A stretch of 36,125 nucleotides of DNA from Dokdonella_A sp049583635 (GTDB taxonomy: Bacteria > Pseudomonadota > Gammaproteobacteria > Xanthomonadales > Rhodanobacteraceae). Positions within the stretch are counted from its first letter, which is position 1, and each line of letters begins with the position of its first letter. Below are positions 1 to 9,298 of the stretch, piece by piece. Location: contig JBAUWF010000048.1 in the NCBI GenBank assembly GCA_049583635.1, positions 1 through 36,125 on the forward strand, in the 5' to 3' direction. A program made the translations under genes and the position numbers. The notes under the pieces were generated by a model that saw only the letters and a program-made list of their open reading frames with translations, searched no databases and was not told where the DNA came from.

Positions 1-937
1 TGGTGCGCTCCTGCGGCGTCAGGATCACGTTGAGCGGCTGGTAGTTGTAGAAATCCGACCCCGTGAAACAGCGATAGTCGCTGAGCGAACCGCCGCTGGT
101 GCCTGCGATACGCGTCACCGAACCGCAACCGAACTGATCCTGCAGGTTGCTCGGCAGGAAGATGCGGCCGGTCGGCGTACGGCTCGAACCGCCGGAGAGG
201 GCGCCGCCGTACTGCGAATAGTAGTACAGCGCGTCGCGCGAGAAAGCACGAGCGCCGGCACTGACCGCATCGAACTTGTTGTAGTTGAGGCCGGCCACGA
301 CGCTGCCGCGATCGGTGGTCTGACCGATCGTGATGCTCGCGCCCTTGCGCTCGCCATCGTCCTTGTCCGAGATACCGTAATCGCCGGTGAACTCCGCGCC
401 CTGGTAATCCTTGCGCATGATGAAGTTCACCACGCCGCCGATCGCGTCGGAACCGTACACCGACGAGGCGCCGTCCTTCAGCACTTCGATGCGCTCGACC
501 ACACTGGCCGGAATCGTGTTGATGTCGTTGTTCAGCACGCGCTGGCCGTCAACCAGGATCAGGGTGCGTCCCGAGCCCAGGCCGCGCAGCGAAACCGTCG
601 ACGATCCGCCGCCGCCGCCGTTGTTGACCTGCGGGTTGGTCGCCGCGCCCGCGATCGACGGCAGCTCCTGCACCAGATCGCCGATGGTGAGCTTGCCGCT
701 CTGCTCGATCTGCGCGCGATCGATCGTGATGACCGGGTTGGCGGTTTCGATATCGACACGACGGATGTTCGAACCCGTCACCGTGATGGTTTCAAGCTTT
801 TCCCCCTGCTGCGTGTTCTGGTCCTGCGCCGTATCCTGCGCAAAAACCGGGGCAGCGGACAAGCCGACCACCGCCGAAGCACCCGCGTACAACGCGTAGC
901 GCACGGCCTTGAAAAGCTCGTTGCTAGTTAGCCTCAT
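1..937 (-). CDS. TonB-dependent receptor, N-terminal part (3' end outside window)
   Basis: Outer-membrane receptor that takes up a substrate using TonB energy. The frame is open from an ATG at 937 to the window edge, giving 312 residues of a protein normally near 900-1000. It begins with a signal peptide (MRLTSNELFK, then a hydrophobic stretch ending APVFAQ). A GSNIRR segment and the plug domain follow, with the typical SLRGLGSGRTLILVDGQRV, VERIEVLKDGASSVYGSDA and GGVVNFIMRKDY blocks. The start is backed by GGAGAG four bases upstream. The GSNIRR type is common and much expanded in Xanthomonadales and Sphingomonadales. The substrate cannot be told from the plug alone. It is divergent from the sulfotransferase gene across about 350 bases. 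Confidence 0.95.
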   Translation of the reverse strand, partial: MRLTSNELFKAVRYALYAGASAVVGLSAAPVFAQDTAQDQNTQQGEKLETITVTGSNIRRVDIETANPVITIDRAQIEQSGKLTIGDLVQELPSIAGAATNPQVNNGGGGGSSTVSLRGLGSGRTLILVDGQRVLNNDINTIPASVVERIEVLKDGASSVYGSDAIGGVVNFIMRKDYQGAEFTGDYGISDKDDGERKGASITIGQTTDRGSVVAGLNYNKFDAVSAGARAFSRDALYYYSQYGGALSGGSSRTPTGRIFLPSNLQDQFGCGSVTRIAGTSGGSLSDYRCFTGSDFYNYQPLNVILTPQERT

Positions 938-1291
938 TACACTCTCCAACGTCAGTTGTTGTGTCACAGTTCGGGACATTCGGGACATGCGCTTTCCCTT
1001 CCTGGGATAGCCGGGACCGGCCCACCTCGTTCCTCGGTAGCGAGCGATACTAACAACATTCTCACGCCATGGGAATCCCCTTACCGGCGCCTTAACGCGA
1101 AGTTGCACAAACAATCATGCCATTGTTATTCAACGCTATTTTTTCGACAACGGCACTTTGGCGCCGGCGTTGACCGGTACATCAGCCGCGTTCTGCCCGC
1201 GAAATCCGCCTCTTCGACGTGCCTTGTACACGAAAAATATACGGATGACGCCGCGTTATCATCCTCCTTGACATCCGAGTATCCGCAAGTC
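938..1291. other. Divergent intergenic region between receptor and sulfotransferase genes
   Basis: No convincing gene is seen. The frame of the plus-strand gene is open through it from 956, but this stretch has no family resemblance and is probably untranslated. A 9-bp tandem repeat (TTCGGGACA twice, 970-987) lies about 33 bases upstream of the receptor start. A TTGACA at 1268-1273 has no matching -10 before the first plausible ATG. The promoters of both genes presumably lie here but I cannot place them. Confidence 0.5.
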
Positions 1292-2944
1292 ATGACGACG
1301 AAACGGCCAGACAATCGGGGTAACGCGACGCCTCATGACGCCATGCCTGGCGCCGATGAGGGGTGGTTACCTGCACCGATACAGGACGCGCGAGCATGCG
1401 AGGTCCTGTGCGCTGGGCTGACCGGCCAGCCGCCTGCAGACTGGCTGCAGTGCGCGCAAGCCATGGTGCTGCAACACGATCTCGATGGCGCGCGCGGCGT
1501 CTTGTCCGCCGCGCTGGAAACCCACCCGGATTCACCGGAACTGGCCCACGCGCTGAGCGGCGTGCTGTGGGAAGCAAAGCGACCACGGGCGGCGGAAGAC
1601 TTGCTGCGCCGGTTGATCGAACGCGATCCGACGCATGCCGCATCGACGTTTCTGCTCGCCAAGGTACTCAAGGAACAAGGTCGGATGGGCGCAGTCGAGA
1701 ACGTGCTGCGCGCGTTGTTCGAACACACGCAGCCTTCGATTGATACGCTGATCCGGGCAATCGAGTTGCTCGACGATTGCAATCGCAAACAGGCTGCAGC
1801 GAACCTTTGTGAGCGCGCAATCGAGGCTGGATCGACGGACCCACGGTTGCACGCTTATGCCGGCATGCTCGCGCTGCACCTTGGCCATTTCCACCGGGTG
1901 CGCGAGCGATTTCGGTTTGCACTCGACGCCGATCCACGCGCACTGGAATGGCAGGCGGCGACGGCTCTCGCATCCGCACAACGCTATGTCGAGGCGACAC
2001 ACGCGGATTTCGGGTTGTTCCGAAGCTCACTGGAACGCGTGGACTTGAGCACCGCTGCCCGCGCATCAGTGCTTTTTGCGCTCGGCAAGGCGCATGACGA
2101 CATCGGTGACCCGACGCAGGCGGCGGACTATTTCCGGCAGGCCAACACAATCGTCAACGCGATCAGCGGCTGGCCGCGCAAGAATTTCAGGCGCACGGTC
2201 GAAGCCAGACTCAACGCCAAGCCGCTGCGGCGTCGACGCGCCGCCATCAGCGATTGCGTACCGGTTTTCATCGTCGGCGCGCCACGCTCGGGAACCACGC
2301 TGGTCGCCGAGCGGCTGTCGCGCCATCCGGCCGTTTGCAATCGCGGCGAACTGGGCTGGTTGCCGTACCTGGCCGGGCAACTCGCAGGCGCCGACACGTC
2401 CGACAGTTCGGCAACGCAGAAAGCGGCGGAAACCTATCTCGCCCAGCTTCGCCAGGATGACTCCCCGGCGCGCTGGTTTATCGACAAGCGCCCGCTCAAT
2501 TTCCTGCACCTTGACATTGTCGCCGCGCTGTTTCCGAGCGCCCGAATCATCCACTGCGAGCGCAACGCGCGCGACACCGCGCTTTCGATCTGGATGCAGA
2601 ATTTCGTCGGTCCCGACTACGGCTTCGCCTACGATTTCAACAATATCGCCGCGTTGTTGCGCGGCAACGATCGTCTGATGGCGGCTGCGCACAAACGCGG
2701 CATGCTGGACATCCACCGTGTGCGTTACGAGGACATGGTTCGCGATCCGGACATCTGTGTCGACGCGCTTGCGACCTGGCTCGGTTTGCCGCCATTCGAC
2801 TGGTCGACGTCTGCGGCGCAAACCGCCGCGATCGCGACCGCCAGCGCATGGCAGGCGCGCCAGCCGATTTACACCCGCTCAGTGGGCCGAGCGCAAGCGT
2901 ACCTTCCATATCTGTCCGAGTTGCGACAATTCCCCGCCGGATAA
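1292..2944 (+). CDS. TPR-repeat sulfotransferase family protein
   Basis: Predicted transfer of sulfate from PAPS to an unknown acceptor. Counting from the ATG at 1292 (550 residues), helical TPR-like repeats run from about residue 55 to 290. A sulfotransferase domain follows, with the 5'-phosphosulfate P-loop FIVGAPRSGTTL near residues 326-337 and a later CERNARDTALSIW segment that fits the 3'-phosphate binding region. The TPR-plus-sulfotransferase layout is common in proteobacteria. Acceptors are mostly unknown; protein tyrosines or glycans are possible. The start is uncertain: neither 1292 nor the in-frame ATG at 1343 has a clear ribosome binding site. No signal peptide is seen, so it is probably cytoplasmic. 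Confidence 0.88.
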   Translation: MTTKRPDNRGNATPHDAMPGADEGWLPAPIQDARACEVLCAGLTGQPPADWLQCAQAMVLQHDLDGARGVLSAALETHPDSPELAHALSGVLWEAKRPRAAEDLLRRLIERDPTHAASTFLLAKVLKEQGRMGAVENVLRALFEHTQPSIDTLIRAIELLDDCNRKQAAANLCERAIEAGSTDPRLHAYAGMLALHLGHFHRVRERFRFALDADPRALEWQAATALASAQRYVEATHADFGLFRSSLERVDLSTAARASVLFALGKAHDDIGDPTQAADYFRQANTIVNAISGWPRKNFRRTVEARLNAKPLRRRRAAISDCVPVFIVGAPRSGTTLVAERLSRHPAVCNRGELGWLPYLAGQLAGADTSDSSATQKAAETYLAQLRQDDSPARWFIDKRPLNFLHLDIVAALFPSARIIHCERNARDTALSIWMQNFVGPDYGFAYDFNNIAALLRGNDRLMAAAHKRGMLDIHRVRYEDMVRDPDICVDALATWLGLPPFDWSTSAAQTAAIATASAWQARQPIYTRSVGRAQAYLPYLSELRQFPAG

Positions 2945-3217
2945 CTGTGCCCCGTGCGACCCGATGCGACGGGATAGCCCGCAGCATGGTTTGCAGGACG
3001 GGTGCGAAACCATCCCATGTGGAACCGGATCGAAAAGCACGGCGTCCCAGTCTCGCGACGGTCAAGCAGGACCGCCGAAAAAGCCGAACGTTGTGCAAGG
3101 CCGTGCGAATGATGGGACGACGGATTGGTTTCGCTGCGCTCATATGCAACGCGAGGTACCGGGTCGGTATCGACGCGGCTTGGCTGGCGTGCGCCCTGCG
3201 CACGCCGCAACAGGGCG

Positions 3218-4267
3218 TCAGAGATCCTGACGATACTGGATATAGGGCATGCGCGTCTGCGCCGGATCCGCATCGCGCGCGAGCGGCGGTTTGCCGGGCA
3301 AGGCGAATAGATTCTGGGCGCCGACACTGAGTTCGCCCTGCCACGGTGTGCGCCACGACACGCCAAGGTCGAGCGCGGTCCAGCGTCCGCCGGGCAATAC
3401 CAGTGTATCGCCGGTCAGGAGACGGCCTACGATGACACCGCGAATGGAACCGGTGCCGACGCCGAGGCTCAACGAGGCCTGATTGAGATCAATGCCCGGC
3501 ACCAGCGCGTCGCCTTGTCCGAATGAAAGGAAATGGCCTTGGCCGACGCTGGCGCCAAAATCAAGCGTCGTCGGCCCGCCGATCCGCCAGCTACCGCGAG
3601 CGACCAGCGCCGTGCTCGATTCAAGCTGGTAAGGCAACATGCCGGGCAGCGCAAGTACGGGCAGGGCTGCGGCAGAGGCGTCGGTCAGCGGCAGCGAACG
3701 ATCCGGCGCTCCGGATTGGAGCCAGGACAGACCATAGGACAAATCGAGATCGCCGTCGGCGGACGTCCAGCCGAGGCCGAGCGACCCAGTCAGCAGATCG
3801 TTGGTGAACGACACCGCACCGGTGTCGGTCGCACAAGTCGCCGTCGCGCAGACAACCGGTGCAGCGAGCAGATTGCCGAGCAGCGTATCAGCGTGAAACC
3901 CGTTGCCGAGATCCCAGCGCAACCCGCCGAAGCTGCCCCCTGATGCGCCGAGCACGCGCCAATCGGCCACGGCATCCAAAGTTGGTGAACGTGGCAACAC
4001 CGGCGCACCGACAGGTTCCGAAAGGGCTACGATGGTCAAAAGACGCCCGTCGGGACTGGTCCACAACGGAATCACCGGCTCGCCCTGAACGAGCAGCGGT
4101 TGCTGTGCGGAGCGATTCTCGAGCGGCAAGCCAGCGGACGAAAGCATGCCGAGTCCGGGCACGATCCCGGCCGGCGGCGACGCAAGCGCCGACGTCGTTC
4201 CGCCCAACAGGGTCACCCCGCACAGGAACGTTAGAGCAAACGCAGCGTTAGCGAGTCGCAGCAACAT
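3218..4267 (-). CDS. Secreted, possibly outer-membrane barrel protein of unknown function
   Basis: I do not recognise a named family. The 349-residue protein starts with a good signal peptide (MLLRLANAAFALTFLCGV, ending SALA). This supports the ATG at 4267 over the in-frame ATG 13 codons upstream. The rest is rich in Gly, Leu, Ser and Thr, with alternating polar and hydrophobic residues. Segments such as LTGSLGLGWTSADGDLDLSYGL and GELSVGAQNLF, and a final YIQYRQDL, look like beta-strands of a small outer-membrane barrel; TonB-receptor ends often contain a similar NLF block. One CATATC-type segment (VVCATATCATD) may form a disulfide loop. It converges with the sulfotransferase gene and diverges from the GGDEF-EAL gene. 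Confidence 0.75.
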   Translation of the reverse strand: MLLRLANAAFALTFLCGVTLLGGTTSALASPPAGIVPGLGMLSSAGLPLENRSAQQPLLVQGEPVIPLWTSPDGRLLTIVALSEPVGAPVLPRSPTLDAVADWRVLGASGGSFGGLRWDLGNGFHADTLLGNLLAAPVVCATATCATDTGAVSFTNDLLTGSLGLGWTSADGDLDLSYGLSWLQSGAPDRSLPLTDASAAALPVLALPGMLPYQLESSTALVARGSWRIGGPTTLDFGASVGQGHFLSFGQGDALVPGIDLNQASLSLGVGTGSIRGVIVGRLLTGDTLVLPGGRWTALDLGVSWRTPWQGELSVGAQNLFALPGKPPLARDADPAQTRMPYIQYRQDL

Positions 4268-4608
4268 GGATTTCCCACAACGACAACAGCACCTTAACTG
4301 ACCCAAGGCCTGACTGGAAGTTCCGGTCTGCGCAGTTTCGAGTCGGACGCGAGTCGGACGCCAAGTATAGCGCGATTTACGGAAATCTAACAGGGGTTTT
4401 GCGCTTTGCGGGCTGGGGAATAATCAAGCAACAGTCGGCTGTTGGCGCGCTTCGACTTCGCCGGCTTCGGCCGCTGCGCTCAGCGCGAACGGAAGGGAAT
4501 TTCGTCGCTTGCATTCGGACCGCAATGTTCGCGCGAGAGCCGAGAATGTCGCCGCTGCGGGATGGCGTACACTGCGCCGTCACGGATTGCTTCCTGCAGG
4601 GTTTCCAC
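4268..4608. other. Divergent intergenic region upstream of barrel protein and GGDEF-EAL genes
   Basis: No gene is called. The plus-strand frame is open from 4399, but its first 70 codons resemble nothing in the family. A perfect 11-bp tandem repeat (CGAGTCGGACG, 4339-4360) is present. A possible -10 for the minus gene is TATACT (complement of 4364-4369). A possible -10 for the plus gene is TACACT at 4568-4573, about 36 bases before the ATG at 4609. Neither has a convincing -35. Confidence 0.45.
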
Positions 4609-7242
4609 ATGCCGGCTCGCCCGGTCGGGGTATTGCCTACATCTTCGTCCGCTTCGCGCAAACTTGCGACGCACTCGGCCTCGCCCGAAGCGTTGATGCG
4701 CGAAGTGGAGGCTTTGCGTCAGTCGGTTGCGCGCCTGCAGCAGGCCGAACGACTGCAACGCGCATTGTACTCGATCGCCGAACAGGCCAGCGGCGATCGC
4801 GAGATGTCGGAAGTGCTGCGTTCGCTGCATACCATCATCGCCGGATTGATGTATGCGGAAAACTTCTTCATCGCTCTGTATGACCCCGATGCGGACACCT
4901 TGCGATTCGCCTATTTCGTCGATATCGCCGACACCGACGTACCTGACCCTGCCGGTGACGTGCCCCTCGACGAGTTGCGCGGCAGCCTGATCTGGCATGT
5001 GCTGCGCAGCGGCGAGGCATTGATGGGGCCTCCGGCTGAGATTGAACGGCACATCGGCGAAACCTTGACGCGCTTCGGACCTGACTGCGTAGACTGGCTC
5101 GGCGTCCCGTTGATGCGCGATTCGGAAGTGGTCGGGGGCTTGGTGGTGCAGAGCTACGACGAAGCACAGCGCTTCTCGGAAGCCGACCGCACGCTGCTGA
5201 CCTATGTTGCCCAGCACATTCTGACGGCATTGGATCGCAGGCAGGCGCATGGTCTGCTCGAACGGCGCATCGCCGAACGCACCGATGCGCTGAGCGAGGC
5301 CAATGCCATCTTGCAGCAGCAGGTGCTCGAACGTCAGCGTGGCGAGCGGCTGCAGGCCGCCTTGTTTCGTATCGCCGAACTGGCCAACACGACCGACAGC
5401 ATCGCGGAATTCTATGCCGCATTGCATCCGGTCGTCGGCAGTTTGCTGTATGCGCGCAATTTCTACGTCGGACTGTTGTCGGACGATCGATCGCAATTGG
5501 AATTTCCGTATTCGGAAGACGAATTCGATCAGAACCGCGCACCGCGCAAACTCGGCATGGGGCTCACCGAGTACGTGCTGCGTACCGGCAGTGCACTGCT
5601 GGTTGATCGCCCGGGCATCGAACAGCTCGAGGCAAAGCACGAGGTCGTGTCACACGGAGCGCATTCGACCTGCTGGCTCGGCGTGCCGTTGATCAGCGAC
5701 GAGCGCGCGATCGGAGTGCTCGTGGTGCAGAGTTATTCCGAGGACCACCACTACACGCTGCGCGATCAGGCCTTGCTGACCTTCGTGTCCTATCACGTCG
5801 CCAACGCGCTGGAGCGCAAGGGCAACGCCGAATCGCTAAAGCGCGCCTATGCCGAACTCGAACTCCGCGTTGCAGAGCGTACCGGCGAGCTGGCCAAGGC
5901 CAATCAGGAGTTGCGCGCCGAAATCGGGCAGCGTGAACGCATCGAGCAACAGCTCAAGCACGAAACGCTGCATGACTCGCTGACCGGATTGCCCAATCGC
6001 GCGCTGCTGCTCGATGGCCTTGCGCAGGCGCTGGAGCGGTATCGGCGCGATCCGCGCCAGCTTTTTGCGGTGCTGTTCCTGGACCTGGACCGGTTCAAGA
6101 TCGTCAATGACAGCGTCGGCCATCTGGTTGGTGACGAACTGCTCCAAGAAGTTGGACGCCGTCTCATCGCCTGCGTGCTTCCGGGTGACGTGGTCGCGCG
6201 TCTGGGTGGCGACGAGTTCGCACTGCTGCTCGGCAACGTGACGGACGCCGCAGATGCCTCAAGTCGCGCCGCGCGGCTGATCGAAGCGCTCAACGCACCG
6301 ATACGCCTCGGCGGCAAGGAGGTGTTCACGTCCGCCAGTATCGGCGTCGCCCTGGTGGCCAACCGCTATCGCAAGGCCGAGGATCTGCTGCGCGATGCGG
6401 ATGCCGCGATGTACCGCGCCAAGGCCGATGGCCGACGCCGCCACATCCTGTTCGACGAGCGTCTGCGCCACGATGCGTTGGATCTGCTCGAACTGGAAGG
6501 CGACCTGCGGCGCGCGATCGATCGCGATGAATTCGAGCCCTACTTCCAGCCGATGGTCGAACTCGAAACCGGGCGCATGGTCGGTTACGAGGCGCTCGTG
6601 CGTTGGCGCCATCCCCAGCGCGGGCTGCTTGAACCGGGCGAATTTCTCGGCGTGGCCGAAGAAGTCGGTCTGGGTGAGGCAATCGACTGGCGGGTGTTCG
6701 AACGCATCGGTGCGTTGGTGGGGGGGCTGGTCCGCGGGGGCCGCTTCGTCAGCATCAACCTGTCGGGTCGTCACTTTCGTTCGCCCAAACTCGCCGAGCG
6801 CCTGCTTGGGCTGCTCACGTCGCACCACATCGAACCGGAAAACATCCGCATCGAGGTGACTGAACACGTATTGCTGGACGATCCGCCACAGGCCAAGGCG
6901 ATACTCGAACAGTTGCGTGCGGCGGGCATTACCGTCTCCCTGGATGATTTCGGCACCGGCTATTCCTCGCTAAGCTATCTGCACCATTTTCCGCTGCAGG
7001 CACTCAAGATCGACCGCTCGTTCGTCGCCGAACTCGCACTGCCGGGCAACACCAGCAGTGGCGCGGTGGTGCGTGCAATACTCGCGCTGGCCAGCGCGCT
7101 CGACATGCAGACCATCGCCGAGGGCATCGAGACCGAAGCCCAACGCGCCTTGTTGCTTCGCCTGGGTTGTCGCTACGGGCAGGGTTTCCTGCTCGGCAAC
7201 CCACTCCCAGCGAGCGACTGGATCGCCGCCAGCGCCGCCTGA
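4609..7242 (+). CDS. Cyclic-di-GMP cyclase/phosphodiesterase, GAF-GAF-GGDEF-EAL
   Basis: Cytoplasmic signalling enzyme that may both make and break c-di-GMP. From the ATG at 4609 it has 877 residues: a short coiled coil (about 28-50), GAF 1 (65-208), a coiled coil (210-245), GAF 2 (262-402), a third coiled coil (405-450), GGDEF (about 455-615) and EAL (about 625-875). GGDEF is intact at 533-537. The inhibitory RxxD site is replaced by LPGD at 524-527, so product inhibition there is probably lost. The EAL core looks complete: YEALVRW at 660-666, SINLSGRHF, RIEVTEH, DDFGTGYSS, LKIDRSFV and AEGIE. The two GAFs share a WLGVPL...VVQSY pattern, suggesting internal duplication. Ligands of the GAF domains are unknown. 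There is no membrane segment. Confidence 0.95.
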   Translation: MPARPVGVLPTSSSASRKLATHSASPEALMREVEALRQSVARLQQAERLQRALYSIAEQASGDREMSEVLRSLHTIIAGLMYAENFFIALYDPDADTLRFAYFVDIADTDVPDPAGDVPLDELRGSLIWHVLRSGEALMGPPAEIERHIGETLTRFGPDCVDWLGVPLMRDSEVVGGLVVQSYDEAQRFSEADRTLLTYVAQHILTALDRRQAHGLLERRIAERTDALSEANAILQQQVLERQRGERLQAALFRIAELANTTDSIAEFYAALHPVVGSLLYARNFYVGLLSDDRSQLEFPYSEDEFDQNRAPRKLGMGLTEYVLRTGSALLVDRPGIEQLEAKHEVVSHGAHSTCWLGVPLISDERAIGVLVVQSYSEDHHYTLRDQALLTFVSYHVANALERKGNAESLKRAYAELELRVAERTGELAKANQELRAEIGQRERIEQQLKHETLHDSLTGLPNRALLLDGLAQALERYRRDPRQLFAVLFLDLDRFKIVNDSVGHLVGDELLQEVGRRLIACVLPGDVVARLGGDEFALLLGNVTDAADASSRAARLIEALNAPIRLGGKEVFTSASIGVALVANRYRKAEDLLRDADAAMYRAKADGRRRHILFDERLRHDALDLLELEGDLRRAIDRDEFEPYFQPMVELETGRMVGYEALVRWRHPQRGLLEPGEFLGVAEEVGLGEAIDWRVFERIGALVGGLVRGGRFVSINLSGRHFRSPKLAERLLGLLTSHHIEPENIRIEVTEHVLLDDPPQAKAILEQLRAAGITVSLDDFGTGYSSLSYLHHFPLQALKIDRSFVAELALPGNTSSGAVVRAILALASALDMQTIAEGIETEAQRALLLRLGCRYGQGFLLGNPLPASDWIAASAA

Positions 7243-7422
7243 TCGATTCGACGCGAGCGCCGCAGTTGGTGTTTTGATTTTGGACATGCCGAAAAACAGG
7301 ACGCGGACCCGGAGCTTCGCGCCCCCGGCCGACGCCCCCGTTCACGTGTCCCGCGAACGCAAGATCGGTCGGTGCGCGCAAGTGCATCGATTTTCGGCCA
7401 GCGCTGCGCCCACACCGTGGCC

Positions 7423-8136
7423 ATGATATGCAAGCCACGCCGACGGCTGGGGCGGAAGCTCTTCAACGCGTTGTTGTGGCTGCTGTGCGGCTGGGTGGTG
7501 CTCAGTATTCTCGCCGTGACCGTGCTGCGCTTCGTGCCACCGCCGATCTCGGCGGTCATGCTTGAGCGTTGGCTGGCGGCCCAGGTGCGCGCTGAGAAGG
7601 CATTCCATCTGCATTACCAATGGACCGGATGGGACAGGCTTTCGAAGCAGCTGCCGCTCGCGGTCATTGCCGCGGAAGACCAGAAGTTTCCATTCCATCA
7701 CGGCTTCGATGTCGCCTCCATCCGCGACGCGCTGGCAGATGCCGACGCCGGCGAGCGCCTGCGCGGCGCCAGCACGATCAGTCAGCAAGTTGCAAAGAAC
7801 CTGTTTCTCTGGAACGGCCGCAGCTTCGTGCGCAAGGGACTCGAGGCGTGGTACACGGTGCTGCTGGAAACCTTGTGGCCGAAACGCCGCATCGTCGAGG
7901 TGTATTGCAACATCGCCGAGTTCGGCGATGGCATCTACGGCGCCGGCGCTGCCGGCGAGCGATTTTTCCATGAACCCGCTGATCGTATCGACGCGCATCA
8001 GGCCGCGCTGATGGCTGCGGTGTTGCCGAACCCGCAGCGACTTCACATCGATCGTCCGTCGGCCTACGTGCTGCGCCGCGCACACTGGATCGAACGCCAG
8101 ACCGAGCAGCTCGGTGGTGTCAGTTACGTCCCATGA
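7423..8136 (+). CDS. mtgA: Monofunctional peptidoglycan glycosyltransferase MtgA
   Basis: Polymerises glycan strands of peptidoglycan from lipid II at the periplasmic face of the inner membrane. The protein has 237 residues, close to the 242 of E. coli MtgA. One N-terminal anchor spans residues 13-36. The family 51 glycosyltransferase motifs are present: AAEDQKFPFHHGFD with catalytic Glu85, GASTISQQVAKNLFLW, and NIAEFGDGIYGAGAA with the second Glu at 166. No transpeptidase domain follows. The ATG at 7423 is chosen because the upstream extension is not hydrophobic and does not match the family. It is 180 bases after the GGDEF-EAL gene. Confidence 0.95.
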   Translation: MICKPRRRLGRKLFNALLWLLCGWVVLSILAVTVLRFVPPPISAVMLERWLAAQVRAEKAFHLHYQWTGWDRLSKQLPLAVIAAEDQKFPFHHGFDVASIRDALADADAGERLRGASTISQQVAKNLFLWNGRSFVRKGLEAWYTVLLETLWPKRRIVEVYCNIAEFGDGIYGAGAAGERFFHEPADRIDAHQAALMAAVLPNPQRLHIDRPSAYVLRRAHWIERQTEQLGGVSYVP

Positions 8137-8281
8137 CAGGTGCTGAAAAGAACTTCCAGCAGCCCGCCTATCGAGCCGGCACGATTTATCCAATAATTCC
8201 CGTTCACTGCAAGGCGGTCATCCAATTCCGTCGCAAGGCGGAGTCCGCTAGGATGCGCTGTCCTCTGTCCCAGCGCCGCTC

Positions 8282-9298
8282 ATGTCCAGACTGGTCGTCG
8301 TTGTACCCGCTTACAACGAAAGCGAAGGTCTGCGCGAATTCCACGCGCGGCTGGCGACCGTGCTCAATGGCGCTGAACTGCAAAAGCTCGATGTGGCGGC
8401 TTCGGTGTTGTATGTCGATGACGGCAGCCGCGACGACACCTGGGATGTGATCTCGATCCTGCGCGCGGCCGATGCGCGCGTGGCCGCATTGCGGCTGTCG
8501 CGCAACTTCGGCAAGGAACTGGCGCTGACGGCGGGTCTCGATCACGTCGATGCAGACACGATAGTCGATGCGGCCGTGGTCATCGATGCCGATCTTCAGG
8601 ACCCGCCGGAACTGATTGCCACGTTTGTCGAGCGCTGGCGCGAGGGTTACGACGTGGTGTACGGCACGCGCGCCTCGCGTGCCGGCGAAAGTGCGTTCAA
8701 GAAGTGGACTTCGTCGGCGTTCTATCGCGTGATGGAGCACTTGAGCCAGACACCGATGCCGCGCGATACCGGCGATTTCCGCTTGCTGTCGCGGCGCGCG
8801 TTGGATGCGCTCAAGCAGGTGCGCGAACGCCAACGCTTCATGAAAGGGCTGTTCGCCTGGGTCGGTTTCCGCCAGATCGCGGTGGTGTATCGGCGCGATC
8901 CGCGTCACACCGGCACGAGCAAATGGAACTATTGGCGCTTGTGGAATTTCGCGATCGACGGCATCACTTCGTTTTCTAGCGCGCCGCTCAAGATCGCGAC
9001 CTATGTCGGCGTGGCCAGCGCACTGCTCGCGTTCGTGTTTGCCTTGTGGGTGTTCGGCAAGGCGCTTGTGTTCGGCGACCCGGTGCGCGGCTATCCGTCG
9101 CTGATGGTCGTCGTGCTGTTTCTCGGTGGCCTGCAATTGATGGCACTCGGGATACTCGGCGAATACATCGGTCGGTTGTATATTGAATCAAAGCAGCGAC
9201 CGCTTTATCTGGTCGGTGATTACCACCCGCCGCGGCTCGTCTCCGGCGATTTCGCAACCTCGTCACAAACAAGGGAAACAGACTCATGCGCAAGTTGA
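8282..9298 (+). CDS. Membrane-bound family 2 glycosyltransferase (bactoprenol-phosphate sugar transferase type)
   Basis: Likely moves a sugar from a nucleotide donor to a polyprenyl phosphate, as GtrB/ArnC/DPM1-type enzymes do. The 338-residue protein opens with VVVPAYNESEG and has YVDDGSRDD at 44-52, the metal-binding DADLQDPPE at 102-110, GDFRLLS, and RERQRFMKGL in place of the usual QxxRW region. Two membrane spans lie at about 236-262 and 272-297. GEYIGRLYIESKQRPLYLV at the end is characteristic of the GtrB/YfdH group. Its last 13 bases overlap the start of the next gene, so the two are probably translated together. The sugar is not readable from sequence. No Shine-Dalgarno sequence is obvious. 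Confidence 0.92.
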   Translation: MSRLVVVVPAYNESEGLREFHARLATVLNGAELQKLDVAASVLYVDDGSRDDTWDVISILRAADARVAALRLSRNFGKELALTAGLDHVDADTIVDAAVVIDADLQDPPELIATFVERWREGYDVVYGTRASRAGESAFKKWTSSAFYRVMEHLSQTPMPRDTGDFRLLSRRALDALKQVRERQRFMKGLFAWVGFRQIAVVYRRDPRHTGTSKWNYWRLWNFAIDGITSFSSAPLKIATYVGVASALLAFVFALWVFGKALVFGDPVRGYPSLMVVVLFLGGLQLMALGILGEYIGRLYIESKQRPLYLVGDYHPPRLVSGDFATSSQTRETDSCAS

